Source: Erythrobacter longus (GTDB lineage Bacteria > Pseudomonadota > Alphaproteobacteria > Sphingomonadales > Sphingomonadaceae). From it: 64,000 nucleotides of DNA. Positions 24,558-34,420 of the stretch are shown one piece after another. Both the position numbers and the translations under genes were made by a program. The stretch's first letter is position 1. Each line of letters begins with the position of its first letter. The notes under the pieces were generated by a model that saw only the letters and a list, made by a program, of their open reading frames with translations, searched no databases and had not been told where the DNA came from. The stretch is taken from the NCBI RefSeq assembly GCF_000715015.1, contig NZ_JMIW01000004.1, positions 124,001 to 188,000 of the forward strand, in the 5' to 3' direction.

Positions 24558-24788
24558 ACATATGCGAAAGCCGTACTGCCGTACTCTCGCGGTAGGGGCG
24601 CGCCAATAGCGTTGAGGGGGATGCTATGTCAACGCAAACCTTGCGTCTTTATCTCACTCCTTGTGCTTGTTGCGCTTGGGCCCTTGCTCTTGGCCACACA
24701 TTGGAGCATGGCGGCGCGTGATAACACCAGCGCAAAACTCTGCGCATATGCCCTTCCAAATTGATCCGCTCATTGGGACTTACGAGCC

Positions 24789-25772
24789 ATGTCAAAACCA
24801 TCACCCTCCTCATCATCGCCTCTCTCAAGCGCTCTCGTCACCGTTTTTGGTGGAGGCGGGTTTATCGGCAATTATGTCGTCCAGGCCCTGCTTGAGCGCG
24901 GAGCCCGGGTCAGGGTCGCCAGCCGCAAACCTGAGAAAAGCTGGCCGCTGAAGCCGCTCGCCAATCTGGGTCAGCTTACATTCGCGCGCTGCGACATTAC
25001 CAAGCCTGAGCAAATCACCAAAGCGCTGAGCGGCGCTGAGTATGTGGTCAACCTTGTCGGGGCCTTTGATGGCGACCTTGGCACGCTCATGGGAGAGGCG
25101 CCTGGACAGATGGCAGCGCAGGCCAAGGCGAACGGGGTTAAGGGCTTTGTCCATATGAGCGCCATTGGCGCGGATGAAAACTCGCCAACCGCCTATGCCA
25201 AGGGCAAAGGCATGGGGGAGCGCCTTGTCAAACAAGGGTTTGAAAACGCGACCATCCTTCGTCCCTCCATTGTGTTTGGCAAGGACGATAACTTCCTCAA
25301 TATGTTCGGCGGCCTGATCCAGATGGCGCCCGTGCTTCCTGTCTTCGGGCCAGATGCACAGCTTCAGCTGGTCTATGTTGACGACGTTGCCGAAGCGGTT
25401 GCTGTCGCGTTGGAAAACCCTGCCAAGCATGGCGGCAAGACCTTTGAGCTTGGCGGGCCAGAAGTTCTCACCATGATGGACATCAACACCCGCATTGCCG
25501 CCGCGTGTGGGCGCGATCCCAAGTTCATCGCCATGCCCGATGGCCTCAGCGGCCTTTTCGCCGCAATGCCATTGACCCCGATGAGCCGCGATCAATGGAC
25601 TTTGCTCAAAGCGGGCAGCGTTGTTGCCGATGATGCCAACACGCTTGCCGACCTTGGTATTGATGCGCGGCCCCTTGGCTTGTTCCTTGACAAATGGATG
25701 ACGCGTTACCGCAAGTTTGGCCGCTTTGGCCTTGCCAATGAACGCAATAAGAGCCGCACAACCAAGAGTTAG
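24789..25772 (+). CDS. NDUFA9-like NAD(P)-binding protein (complex I-associated, atypical SDR)
   Basis: A 327-residue protein with an N-terminal Rossmann motif 'VTVFGGGGFIGNYVVQALLERGARVRVASR' (about 16-45). It continues with 'YVVNLVGAF', 'FVHMSAIGADENSPTAYAKGKGMGERLV' and 'ATILRPSIVFGKDDNFLNMF', the pattern of extended or atypical SDRs annotated in alphaproteobacteria as complex I NDUFA9 subunit family. The Tyr-x3-Lys is seen as 'YAKGK'. It probably binds NAD(P)H and associates with respiratory complex I or quinone metabolism. It is the first chromosomal protein gene to the right of the tRNA. A terminator hairpin follows. Confidence 0.85.
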   Translation: MSKPSPSSSSPLSSALVTVFGGGGFIGNYVVQALLERGARVRVASRKPEKSWPLKPLANLGQLTFARCDITKPEQITKALSGAEYVVNLVGAFDGDLGTLMGEAPGQMAAQAKANGVKGFVHMSAIGADENSPTAYAKGKGMGERLVKQGFENATILRPSIVFGKDDNFLNMFGGLIQMAPVLPVFGPDAQLQLVYVDDVAEAVAVALENPAKHGGKTFELGGPEVLTMMDINTRIAAACGRDPKFIAMPDGLSGLFAAMPLTPMSRDQWTLLKAGSVVADDANTLADLGIDARPLGLFLDKWMTRYRKFGRFGLANERNKSRTTKS

Positions 25773-25836
25773 AAAACGCTCACTTTTTCGCAAGTTTTGA
25801 CACACTTGACACACTGTTCAGGGGCCAAAAAACTTT

Positions 25837-25876
25837 GCCCTCCCACAACCCGTTAAAACACAGGGTTGAGGAGGGC
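25837..25876. terminator. terminator hairpin between convergent genes
   Basis: GCCCTCC (25837-25843) plus CAACCC pair with GGGTTG plus GGAGGGC (25870-25876) across an 11-base loop. It separates the NDUFA9-like gene (+) and the hydrolase gene (-). Confidence 0.65.
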
Positions 25877-25950
25877 GAAAGAGGCGCTGCATTCCCCTGC
25901 CTTAGATAGCGCGAAGCGAGTAGGAAAATGCAAGGATTGGTCAGCGCGGC

Positions 25951-26829
25951 TTAAAGCTGCTCTGAATAAAGCTTCAGCAAGTCCGCATAGGCTTTTTCAG
26001 CCGCTTCCTTGGCGTATGCCGGGCTGTCGAGCACGGTCCAACCGTGGTCACCGGCATAGACCTCTATCTTTACGGGACGCCCTGCTTCCTTTGCAGCGGC
26101 CGCGAACGCGTCCTTGTCGCCAGGGGCCTCGGCATCGTCGTCCTGCGCGACCCCGATCAGATAGCCAGCCGTGCTTGCCCCGAGCACTTTGTGCGGGCTC
26201 TTTGCATAGTCTTCGCGCACCAATCCGCCTCCGTGGAAGCTGGCCGCAGCCTTGATCCGGGATGGAACCGCTGCTGCGCTCCACACGGTGAAGGGGCCGC
26301 CCATGCAATAGCCTTGCGCGCCGATCCCTTTGGACGTGTCGACTGCAGCTTGTGCATCGAGCCATACCACCGCGGCCCCTGCATCGCGGCCAATCGAATC
26401 CGCATCGAGTTTCTCGCGCCAGGGGCGAACTTTCTGGAAGCCGTCCGCTTCGATAAAGGCGGCAAAATCAGCAAACTGTTCCCCTGCCACATCGCGGTAA
26501 TAGGGGTTCATGATGAGAACCGAATAGCCTTCGCCTGCAAGCCGGGTTGCCATATTGATCTTGGACGCGCGAACCGAGGCGATGTCAGGCCAGAAGATGA
26601 CAGCGGGGTGCTTGCCTTCGGACGGGTGGATGAACACGCCGTCCATTACGCCGTCAGCCGTTTCGAACGTCACATTGGTTTGTGTGATCGCAGGGGCGCC
26701 GGTTTCCCCGCTTGCTGTAACCGCATCGGGCGCACAAGCCGTCAGCGCCGCAGCGCCAGCCAGAACGCCAAGATCGCGCCGGCTAACCTGCCCGCGCGCC
26801 CATTCTTTGAGTTTCTTTTCATCGCACAT
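25951..26829 (-). CDS. dienelactone-hydrolase family protein, Tat-exported lipoprotein
   Basis: A 292-residue protein starting at ATG 26829 ('MCDEKKLKEWARGQ'). A twin-arginine motif 'SRRDLGVLAG' is followed by the lipobox 'LTAC', so it is probably exported folded and lipid-anchored. The alpha/beta-hydrolase fold of the DLH family shows 'HPAVIFWPDI', 'NPYYRDV', the nucleophile elbow 'GAQGYCMGGPF' with Cys, and a His in 'YAGDHGW'. The family hydrolyses lactones and esters; the substrate here is unknown. It is divergent from the PQQ dehydrogenase, 136 bp apart. The earlier start at 27111 is rejected since it would overlap that gene and destroy the signal. Confidence 0.87.
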   Translation of the reverse strand: MCDEKKLKEWARGQVSRRDLGVLAGAAALTACAPDAVTASGETGAPAITQTNVTFETADGVMDGVFIHPSEGKHPAVIFWPDIASVRASKINMATRLAGEGYSVLIMNPYYRDVAGEQFADFAAFIEADGFQKVRPWREKLDADSIGRDAGAAVVWLDAQAAVDTSKGIGAQGYCMGGPFTVWSAAAVPSRIKAAASFHGGGLVREDYAKSPHKVLGASTAGYLIGVAQDDDAEAPGDKDAFAAAAKEAGRPVKIEVYAGDHGWTVLDSPAYAKEAAEKAYADLLKLYSEQL

Positions 26830-26965
26830 CGTTCCGGCTCCTTTGAGATAGTCGTGTTCAGGGGCGAGTGATACGCATTCAAAGCGCCCATGGACAAGCG
26901 GCAATTTCCACGTCAGACTGCGTTTCAAGAGGGGACTTAAAAGTTCTGCGTGGGAGAGAGACAAG

Positions 26966-29146
26966 ATGAAAAAGCTGTTTTGGGCAGCGCCTGTATTGGC
27001 AATGGGCGCTTTGGGTTTGGCATCATGCGAAGACATGGCTGGCTCAGGCGGCTCTGGCATCACGGCGGAAATGCTGCTGGGCGCGGCCGATGATAACGCC
27101 AATTGGATCACCCATGGCCGGACCTATTCCGAACAGCGTTTCTCTCCGCTCGACAAGATCAACGCCGGGAATGTGGGCGAGCTTGGCCTTGCATGGTTTG
27201 CCGATATGGACACAGCGCGCGGGCAAGAAGCAACGCCGCTCGTCATCGACGGCAAAATGTATCTCACCACCGCATGGTCGAAGGTGAAGGCATTTGATGC
27301 GACCACGGGTGAGCCTTTGTGGGATTATGATCCAGAGGTGCCCGGTGAAACCGGCGTCAAAGTGTGCTGCGATGTGGTCAACCGGGGTTTGGCCGCATGG
27401 GGCGATGACCTCTTCCTTGGCACACTTGATGGGCGGCTGGTGTCGCTTGACCGCGATAGCGGCGAGGTAAACTGGGAAGTCGTCACCGTCGATCAGGACA
27501 TGGCCTATTCCATCACCGGCGCGCCGCGCATCATTGATGGCAAGGTTATCATCGGCAATGGCGGGGCAGAATTTGGCGTGCGCGGCTATATCGCCGCCTA
27601 TGATGTCGAGGACGGCAGTGAGCTGTGGCGGTTCTACACCGTGCCCGATGGGACCGAAGGTGATGATGCGCCGGAGCATCTGAAAGCCGCCGCAAAGACC
27701 TGGAACATGGAAGTGCTTGCCGGGTCCGACGCGATTGGCGGCGGTGGTACGGTGTGGGATTCCATGGCCTATGACCCCGATCTAAACCTGCTGTATTTCG
27801 GCGTTGGCAACGGGAGCCCGTGGAACCAGGCTTACCGGTCACCGGGCGAAGATGGGACAGGCGAAGGTGACAACCTTTATCTTTCCAGCATCGTCGCGAT
27901 CCGGCCTGATACGGGCGAATATGTCTGGCACTATCAAACAACGCCGGGCGAAACGTGGGACTACACCGCGACCCAGCACATCATCCTTGCCGATATGGAG
28001 ATCGAGGGAAAGACGCGTCAGGTCTTGATGCAGGCACCCAAGAACGGGTTCTTTTATGTGATCGACCGGGCAACCGGCGAATTTATTTCGGCCAAGGAAT
28101 ACATCCCGCAAAACTGGGCTAAGGGGATTGATGAAAACGGTCGTCCGATCTTCAATCCAGAGGCGCGCATCGACAAGACGGGCAAACCGGCGATTGTGAT
28201 GCCGGGGCCGCTTGGCGGGCATAACTGGCACCCCATGGCGTTCCACCCGGGCGAGGGCCTTGTTTATATCCCTGCCTTTGAAGCAGCCATGGCCTATGCT
28301 CCCGAAGCAGATTGGAAAGCGGACCGGGCGCGCGGGTTTAACGTGGGCTTTGATTTGGGGGCGGGTGATCTGCCGCCTGATCTTAACGTGCGGCGCGAGA
28401 TTTACGGCACGGTCAAAGGCAAGCTGATGGCTTGGGACCCTGTGGCGCAGGAAGCGCGCTGGACCGTGGAATTTCCAGGGCCGTGGAATGGCGGATTGCT
28501 GGCAACGGGGGGCGACCTTGTGTTCCAAGGCAATTCCTCAAGCGAATTTGCCGCCTATAATGCGGCGAGTGGTGAAAAGCTTTGGAGCTTTGCTGCACAA
28601 ACAGGGATTGTTGCCCCGCCCATCACCTATACCGTGGACGGCGAGCAATATGTGGCTGTGCTGGCCGGATGGGGCGGCGCATATGCGATTACGGCAGATG
28701 GCCATATGATCAATGAACAGGGACCAGTGCGCAATATTTCGCGTCTGCTGGTGTTCAAGATCGGCGGTGAGGCTGTGCTGCCCGACGTTCTGACCCTTGC
28801 TGAAATCCCGCTTGATCCGCCGCCATCACGTGCGGGCGCTGAAACGATTGCTTTGGGTAAGGTCAAATACGCTCGTTACTGCGCCGTGTGCCATGCGCCA
28901 GCTGCGGTTGGTTCGACCGAATTGCCGGACCTGCGCCGTTCAGGCACGCTAAGCGATGCGCAAAGCTGGCAGGCGGTGGTCCACGATGGCATCCTCAAAG
29001 ACAACGGCATGGCGAGCTTTGCGACCTCCATGTCCAAGGACGAAATCGAAGCAATTCGCGCCTATGTCATCCAGCGGGCAAACGAGGACAAGGCTTTGGA
29101 GGCGGCCGATAAAAAAGGGGGCGCCAAGAAAGTGGCGCGAAGGTGA
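26966..29146 (+). CDS. PQQ-dependent alcohol dehydrogenase, quinohemoprotein type
   Basis: A 726-residue protein. The signal 'MKKLFWAAPVLAMGALGLASC' has a lipobox (LASC), suggesting a lipid-anchored periplasmic enzyme. Residues about 40-600 form an eight-bladed PQQ propeller with 'NWITHGRTYSEQRFSPLDKI', the adjacent-Cys pair in 'VKVCCDVVNRG' that contacts PQQ, 'YDPDLNLLYFGVGNGSPWN', and repeated Trp docking motifs such as 'WRFYTVPDG' and 'VWHYQTTPGETWDY'. A C-terminal cytochrome c domain follows with 'CAVCH' (about residue 639). The enzyme oxidises alcohols in the periplasm and passes electrons through its haem to the respiratory chain. It matches type II/III quinohemoprotein alcohol dehydrogenases. 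Substrate specificity cannot be read off. Confidence 0.92.
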   Translation: MKKLFWAAPVLAMGALGLASCEDMAGSGGSGITAEMLLGAADDNANWITHGRTYSEQRFSPLDKINAGNVGELGLAWFADMDTARGQEATPLVIDGKMYLTTAWSKVKAFDATTGEPLWDYDPEVPGETGVKVCCDVVNRGLAAWGDDLFLGTLDGRLVSLDRDSGEVNWEVVTVDQDMAYSITGAPRIIDGKVIIGNGGAEFGVRGYIAAYDVEDGSELWRFYTVPDGTEGDDAPEHLKAAAKTWNMEVLAGSDAIGGGGTVWDSMAYDPDLNLLYFGVGNGSPWNQAYRSPGEDGTGEGDNLYLSSIVAIRPDTGEYVWHYQTTPGETWDYTATQHIILADMEIEGKTRQVLMQAPKNGFFYVIDRATGEFISAKEYIPQNWAKGIDENGRPIFNPEARIDKTGKPAIVMPGPLGGHNWHPMAFHPGEGLVYIPAFEAAMAYAPEADWKADRARGFNVGFDLGAGDLPPDLNVRREIYGTVKGKLMAWDPVAQEARWTVEFPGPWNGGLLATGGDLVFQGNSSSEFAAYNAASGEKLWSFAAQTGIVAPPITYTVDGEQYVAVLAGWGGAYAITADGHMINEQGPVRNISRLLVFKIGGEAVLPDVLTLAEIPLDPPPSRAGAETIALGKVKYARYCAVCHAPAAVGSTELPDLRRSGTLSDAQSWQAVVHDGILKDNGMASFATSMSKDEIEAIRAYVIQRANEDKALEAADKKGGAKKVARR

Positions 29147-29164
29147 TTTGGCGGTGAGGGGCGC

Positions 29165-30019
29165 CTAACCCCGGAATACCACCGTGCGGTTGCCGTTCAT
29201 CAGCACACGCTCCCCTGCGAACAAACGCACCGCTTCGGCCAGCACGCGGCGTTCGATGTCGCGGCCTTTGCGCACCAGGTCAGCGGGGCTGTCAGAATGG
29301 GTGATGCGCTCCACATCCTGGTGGATGATCGGTCCTTCATCGAGGTCCGCTGTTACAAAGTGAGCGGTCGCCCCGATGATCTTGACCCCGCGCTCATGCG
29401 CCTGGTGGTAGGGCCGCGCGCCCTTGAAGCCGGGCAGGAACGAGTGGTGGATGTTGATGCATCGCCCTGCGAAATGCGCAGACTGCTCATCAGAGAATAT
29501 CTGCATATACCGCGCAAGCACCACCAGTTCAGCCTCGGTCTCAGCTGCAATTTCGCGCACCCGCGCCTCGGCTTGCGGCTTGGTTTCCTTGGTCACGGGC
29601 ACGTGGTGGAACGGAATATCGCCAATGTCAGTGCGGATGGCGACCTCGCGCGGGTGGTTGGAAACAATCGCCACCGGCTCGATGTTCAGCTCCCCCACCC
29701 GCAGGCGATAAAGCAAGTCGACAAGGCAATGGTCGCCCTTGGACACCATGATAATCACCCGGCGCGCACGATCGAGAGCGACGATCTTCCACTCCATCGC
29801 ATATTCCGCGCCAAGCTTTGCAAAACTGCCGCGAAGCTCATCCGCATTGGTGCCGAGCGGGTCAAACGCCACTCGCATGAAAAAGCGGTCGCTGGTGGAA
29901 TCGCGAAATTGCTGGGCGTCGAGGATATTGCATCCACGCTCAAAGAGGAACGCAGTCACCCGCGCAGTGATGCCGGTCTGGTCGGCGCAGGTCAGCGTCA
30001 GAACTAGAGGAGAGCTCAT
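29165..30019 (-). CDS. purU: formyltetrahydrofolate deformylase
   Basis: A 284-residue protein: an N-terminal ACT domain ('[34 protein letters not shown]') followed by a formyltransferase-like domain with '[22 protein letters not shown]', 'NHPREVA', '[11 protein letters not shown]', '[18 protein letters not shown]' and '[20 protein letters not shown]'. These hold the catalytic Asn, His and Asp of the family. It hydrolyses 10-formyl-THF to THF and formate, balancing one-carbon pools and supplying formate to PurT, which lies 1.9 kb upstream on the same strand. The SDR gene ends 13 bp before its start, so they are likely co-transcribed. Confidence 0.95.
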   Translation of the reverse strand: MSSPLVLTLTCADQTGITARVTAFLFERGCNILDAQQFRDSTSDRFFMRVAFDPLGTNADELRGSFAKLGAEYAMEWKIVALDRARRVIIMVSKGDHCLVDLLYRLRVGELNIEPVAIVSNHPREVAIRTDIGDIPFHHVPVTKETKPQAEARVREIAAETEAELVVLARYMQIFSDEQSAHFAGRCINIHHSFLPGFKGARPYHQAHERGVKIIGATAHFVTADLDEGPIIHQDVERITHSDSPADLVRKGRDIERRVLAEAVRLFAGERVLMNGNRTVVFRG

Positions 30020-30032
30020 AAGTGGGCTGCGC

Positions 30033-30833
30033 TCACATCTTCATGCGCGCGGATTGGCCATCATCAACCTTGATGACAGCGCCGGTCACGCATTCGCTAG
30101 ACGGGCTGACGAGATAGAGCAGCGTTGAGTCCATTTGCGCGGGCACCGGCACGCGTTTGCGGGCCAGCATCGGGCGCGGATCACCTATGCGTTCAAACAT
30201 GCCGTCGGTCATCTCGGTCACGAACATACCGGGGCAAATCGCATTCACGTTGATATTGGCATAGGACCACTCGACGCTGAGCGTTTCGGTCATCCGGGCA
30301 AGCGCGGTTTTAGTGGTCGCGTAAAGCGCCGCCCCGCCCCCGTCATAGCGGTAATGCGCGGTCGAGGAGATGTTGACGATGCGTCCCGGTTTATTGGCCT
30401 CAAGCAGCCGCCTCGCCACTTCGCATGAAAGAATCCACGGCGCGCGCAGGTTCACGCCCAGCACCCGGTCGATGAGTTCCAACTCCATCTTGTGCGCGCG
30501 CTGTGCATCGGGAATGCCCGCATTGTTGATGAGGATATCAACGATGCCAAGCTCGCGCTCAGCAGTCTCGACTGCGTTGATCAGAGCATCCGCATCGGTT
30601 GCGTCCATTTCGATAGCGACAGCCTTGCCGCCGGACGCATTGATTTCCGCTGCGAGCGCCTCAAGCCGGTCTACCCGCCGCGCGCACAAGGCAACGCTTG
30701 CGCCCTGGCTGGCGAGCACACGAGCAAATCGCTCGCCAAATCCGGAAGATGCCCCAGTCACCAAAGCCACATGGCCCGAAAGGTCGGTAGAGGCATTGGG
30801 CAGCGGGAATTCTTGGGGTTGGTCCTCGCTCAT
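30033..30833 (-). CDS. SDR-family oxidoreductase
   Basis: A 266-residue classical short-chain dehydrogenase starting at ATG 30833 ('[20 protein letters not shown]'), with GGAAGG before it. The cofactor motif is '[16 protein letters not shown]' (TGxxxGxG), followed by 'NNAG' ('[10 protein letters not shown]') and the catalytic 'YATTK' (YxxxK) preceded by 'ISSTAHYRY' with Ser. The C terminus carries '[14 protein letters not shown]'. It reduces or oxidises a carbonyl or hydroxyl compound; substrate unknown. It is packed between nitronate monooxygenase (5 bp) and purU (13 bp). Confidence 0.9.
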   Translation of the reverse strand: MSEDQPQEFPLPNASTDLSGHVALVTGASSGFGERFARVLASQGASVALCARRVDRLEALAAEINASGGKAVAIEMDATDADALINAVETAERELGIVDILINNAGIPDAQRAHKMELELIDRVLGVNLRAPWILSCEVARRLLEANKPGRIVNISSTAHYRYDGGGAALYATTKTALARMTETLSVEWSYANINVNAICPGMFVTEMTDGMFERIGDPRPMLARKRVPVPAQMDSTLLYLVSPSSECVTGAVIKVDDGQSARMKM

Positions 30834-30838
30834 CGGGG

Positions 30839-31849
30839 TCACCTTCCTGCCAATGCCGCTTCGCATTGCTCCATCAGCTGCGTGATGATGTCTGCGACAG
30901 GCTCTTCGCTGGTCACCATGCCGACCGATTGACCAGCCATAAGAGAGCCATTTTCAATATCGCCATCAATCACCGCGCGGCGCAAGGCCCCTGCCCAGAA
31001 GTGTTCGATTTCAAGCTGTGCTGCGCCCATATCGACTTCCTTGCGGTCGAGCATTCCAGCCACTTCGATCTGCTTTTTGGTGAATTCCTCGGTGCCCTTG
31101 TTTTTGAGCGCGCGCACCGGGATCACGGGGAGACGCGGGTCCACTTGGACGCTTGCCTCTGCATCGCGGGCCTTGGCGCGGAAGAACGCCTTTTTGAAAT
31201 CGGGGTGCGCAATGCTTTCAGATGCGCAGGCGAAGCGTGTTCCCAGTTGAACACCGCAAGCGCCCATCTCAAGATAGCTCGCAATCGCCTCGCCCCGGCC
31301 AATGCCGCCTGCGACAAAGACCACATGATCTTCGGCCAAGGCGGGCAGGAATTCCTGTGCCAGAACGCTTGTGGCAACCGGGCCGATGTGGCCGCCTGCC
31401 TCCATCCCTTCGATCACCAAGGCATCGCCGCCAGAACGCAGCAGCTTTTTCGCGAGTGCCAGTGTGGGCGCAAAGACGATGACCTTGCCGCCAAACGCCT
31501 TGATCGCTTCGACACTGCCCTTGGGCGGGATGCCACCTGCGAGCACGACGTGACTAACGCTGTATTTCTTGCAGACCTCGATAAGGTCGAACAATTGCGG
31601 GTGCATGGTGATGAGGTTCACGCCAAAGGGCTTGTCCGTCATCGCCTTGGTTGCGGCGATTTCGGCATCGAGCAGGTCAGGCGTCATTGCCCCGCAAGCA
31701 ATCACGCCAAAGCCGCCAGCGTTTGAAATGGCGGAGACAAGATTGCGCTCAGACACCCAGCTCATCGCGCCGCAAAGGATGGCGGTTTCGCAGCCGAGAA
31801 AGTCGGTGCCGCGCTGCATCATGGCAGCGGTTTTTGAATAGTTGCTCAT
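30839..31849 (-). CDS. nitronate monooxygenase / enoyl-reductase-like FMN TIM-barrel protein
   Basis: A 336-residue FMN-dependent TIM barrel of the 2-nitropropane-dioxygenase family. Visible segments: 'AILCGAMSWVSERNLVSAISNAGGFGVIA', 'PFGVNLIT', 'VIEGMEAGGHIG' (with the His of the family), 'VVFVAGGIGRGEAIASYLEMGACGVQLGTRF' (phosphate-binding), and 'LMAGQSVGMV'. These enzymes oxidise alkyl nitronates or serve as FabK-like reductases; which applies is unclear. It is followed after 5 bp by the SDR gene, and purT ends 34 bp before its start, so the four genes from purT to purU may be one transcript. Confidence 0.88.
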   Translation of the reverse strand: MSNYSKTAAMMQRGTDFLGCETAILCGAMSWVSERNLVSAISNAGGFGVIACGAMTPDLLDAEIAATKAMTDKPFGVNLITMHPQLFDLIEVCKKYSVSHVVLAGGIPPKGSVEAIKAFGGKVIVFAPTLALAKKLLRSGGDALVIEGMEAGGHIGPVATSVLAQEFLPALAEDHVVFVAGGIGRGEAIASYLEMGACGVQLGTRFACASESIAHPDFKKAFFRAKARDAEASVQVDPRLPVIPVRALKNKGTEEFTKKQIEVAGMLDRKEVDMGAAQLEIEHFWAGALRRAVIDGDIENGSLMAGQSVGMVTSEEPVADIITQLMEQCEAALAGR

Positions 31850-31883
31850 AGGAAGGCTCGCTTAAGCGGCGCCTGCGCAAAGA

Positions 31884-33062
31884 TCAATCGTGATACACAA
31901 TACGCACCCCTCGTGCCGTAGCGGCAGCAAGCGCGCGTGCTTCTTCTGTATCCTGACCCTTGGCAAGCGCGACAGCCATGCGGCGATAGGGGCGCGTAGC
32001 AGGCTTGCCGAAAATGCGGACATCGGCGGTGTCGTGGACCGCGAGCGCTGCATCCACCCCTTCAAAGCCGAAGTCCTCGCTGTCGCGGTCTGCAAGGATC
32101 ACGGCGGAAGCCGACGGGCGGGCGTGGATGGTCGCTGGCACGGGCAGGCCAAGGATGGCCCGGGCGTGGAGGTCGAATTCGGTCAGATCCTGGCTTGCGA
32201 GGGTAACCATGCCGGTGTCGTGCGGCCGGGGCGAAACTTCCGAAAAGATTACATCGTCGCCGCAAACGAAGAACTCGACCCCGAACAGGCCCCAGCCCTT
32301 GCCTCCCCCTTTAAGCGCCTCGACGACTTTGACGGCCATCTCTTGCGCCTTGGCAATTGCGCCTTGCGACATTGCCGTGGGCTGCCAGCTTTCCTGATAA
32401 TCGCCGCGTTCTTGCCTGTGGCCGATGGGCGGGCAAAAGCTGATGCCATTCTTGTGGCGCACGGTCAGAAGCGTGATTTCATAGTCAAAGGCGATGAACT
32501 CCTCGACGATCACCCTCGCCCTGTCGCCGCGCATATTTGCGCAAGCATAATCCCACGCTTCTTCGAGACCCTCGGCGTTATCGACCTTGCTCTGCCCTTT
32601 GCCCGACGAGCTCATCACAGGCTTTATCACGCAAGGGAAACCCGAGTGCTCAGCCGCCGCGCGCACTTCCTCAAGGCTGGTCGCATAGCGATAGCGCGAG
32701 GTGGTGAGGCCAAGCTCGCCCGCTGCCAAATCACGGATGGCATCGCGGTTCATGGTCAGCTGTGCCGCGCGCGCAGAGGGAACAATGTTAAAGCCCTCGC
32801 TTTCAAGTTCGCCCAGAACCTCGGTGCGGATCGCTTCGATTTCGGGGACGATATAATCGGGGCGGTGTTTTTCAGCAGCGACGCGCAAAGCCGCGCCGTC
32901 GAGCATGGAGAAAACCTCGCGCGCATCGGCAACTTGCATGGCGGGGGCATTGTCATAAGCATCGCAAGCAATGACCCGGGCGCCCAAACGCTTGGCTGAA
33001 ATGACAAATTCGCGGCCCAGTTCGCCTGAGCCCAGAAGGAGGATGGTGGCAGTGTGTGACAT
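31884..33062 (-). CDS. purT: formate-dependent phosphoribosylglycinamide formyltransferase
   Basis: A 392-residue ATP-grasp enzyme, the same length as E. coli PurT, starting at ATG 33062 ('[20 protein letters not shown]'). The frame continues upstream but the rest is Arg/Pro-rich and non-homologous. Recognisable motifs: 'YIVPEIEAI', '[17 protein letters not shown]', '[18 protein letters not shown]' (ATP-binding loop), '[20 protein letters not shown]', '[18 protein letters not shown]', and '[28 protein letters not shown]'. It makes formyl-GAR from GAR, ATP and formate, the folate-independent route in purine synthesis, and can use the formate produced by PurU nearby. Confidence 0.96.
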   Translation of the reverse strand: MSHTATILLLGSGELGREFVISAKRLGARVIACDAYDNAPAMQVADAREVFSMLDGAALRVAAEKHRPDYIVPEIEAIRTEVLGELESEGFNIVPSARAAQLTMNRDAIRDLAAGELGLTTSRYRYATSLEEVRAAAEHSGFPCVIKPVMSSSGKGQSKVDNAEGLEEAWDYACANMRGDRARVIVEEFIAFDYEITLLTVRHKNGISFCPPIGHRQERGDYQESWQPTAMSQGAIAKAQEMAVKVVEALKGGGKGWGLFGVEFFVCGDDVIFSEVSPRPHDTGMVTLASQDLTEFDLHARAILGLPVPATIHARPSASAVILADRDSEDFGFEGVDAALAVHDTADVRIFGKPATRPYRRMAVALAKGQDTEEARALAAATARGVRIVYHD

Positions 33063-33163
33063 GGCGCGCAGGCTTAGCGTAGTGGAAGCCCGCCTCCAAG
33101 TACGTTCAAATCGCCCTTTCTGTGTCAGGCACGCGGCAATGGGTGCCGCGCCAAACAAACCGG

Positions 33164-34180
33164 TTAACCTGCGCGGCGCGAAGCACGCACCACCACATTC
33201 TCCATCGCCCGTTCGATCAGGTGGCCACTCAACAGGTTGGAATGCGGCCGGCAAATCGCAGTTTGCATGCCTCCTGCAGCGCGCGCCATCACCAAGCCAA
33301 GCTCAGCTTGTCGGATCGTCCATTCCGGGCTCATCGCCGCCTTTGCAATGCCTGCGCTTGCGCCAAACTCCGGCTTGCATCCGCTTTCAGGCATCGCAAG
33401 CCCAGCAAAAACCTGCAGCACATCAGCTGCCCATTCGCGCGCTGCCCTCGGAGCCATACCGGGCAGGATAACGCCAAATCGCTCATCATCGACCTGGGCC
33501 AAGATATGGTCCTGATCCGCAATCGTCTCAAGAAACCGAGCAAATCCCCACCTGACCTCATCGGCGGTTGTTTGGCCGTACTGCATATAAATCGCGCGCA
33601 TGCCGTCGATCGCAAAGATCGCAACGCTCGCCGTTTCATTCAGAGCAAGACTTCCATCTAGGCAGCGAACAAATGCGCGGCGATCAGCAAGCCCTGTCAA
33701 CCGGTCACTTATCCGCGGAGTTTCCAAATGACAGGTGGTTTCACATTTGCGCTCAACCAATTGCAAAGTGCCAAGCGCGCCGCGGCCCGATTGCCCATCA
33801 TTGCCGATGCAACTGAGCTTTAACAGGCACCATTGCTGGTCGTGCTCGGAACACTGCATACCTTGTTGAGAGGCGACCGAGCCAAATTCATCGGTGCTGT
33901 GAGGGGTGACAATCGGAAATTCGATAGCCTCTTCTTCGCACTCTCCGGCGATTACGTGTTCAAAGTATTGCGTCACTTTGTGCTGAAAATCAGCGACCGC
34001 AAAATCGGCGATATGCGGCATTAAAAGCAGCGCTTCAAAATCGATGCCAAGCTGCCTCGCGTTTTGCGATGCGTTTACGATAAAACCGGCGCGATCAAGG
34101 CGAATGAGAATATCATCTGCCGGGTCACACTCTTGTATTTGTGGCGCGCAAGCGCCTGCGTTATGAGAATGCATAGTCAT
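33164..34180 (-). CDS. PAS-like / degenerate GGDEF-domain protein
   Basis: About 338 residues from ATG 34180 ('[16 protein letters not shown]'); the TTG at 34258 is an alternative start. Residues 20-145 resemble a PAS domain ('[24 protein letters not shown]'). A GGDEF domain follows with the family opening '[19 protein letters not shown]' (158-176). The signature is DDERF (231-235) instead of GGDEF, and the preceding Arg/Tyr are replaced too, so cyclase activity is unlikely. Such proteins often serve as GTP or protein-binding modules. It lies 240 bp from a gene encoding a PilZ-XRE protein, which suggests a shared c-di-GMP-related function, though the promoters appear separate. Confidence 0.75.
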   Translation of the reverse strand: MTMHSHNAGACAPQIQECDPADDILIRLDRAGFIVNASQNARQLGIDFEALLLMPHIADFAVADFQHKVTQYFEHVIAGECEEEAIEFPIVTPHSTDEFGSVASQQGMQCSEHDQQWCLLKLSCIGNDGQSGRGALGTLQLVERKCETTCHLETPRISDRLTGLADRRAFVRCLDGSLALNETASVAIFAIDGMRAIYMQYGQTTADEVRWGFARFLETIADQDHILAQVDDERFGVILPGMAPRAAREWAADVLQVFAGLAMPESGCKPEFGASAGIAKAAMSPEWTIRQAELGLVMARAAGGMQTAICRPHSNLLSGHLIERAMENVVVRASRRAG

Positions 34181-34420
34181 GCAGTCTGCCCCCGAATAAT
34201 CAACTACAACCCCGTCCGACTCATTCAGAGTAAAGACACAGCGTAAACTAACTTTCAAAGGCCAATGATGAGAAAATCTCTACTCTTTTATGAGCTTGTT
34301 ATGCGACCTGTTAGCTAACGCTAAGTAACTGAACTAAAAAACGAATCGTCGTGATCTCCGTTTACCATAAATCGACAAAAGTGTTCTATCCCATGTAAGC
34401 CTCGGCTGATCGGAATCGCC

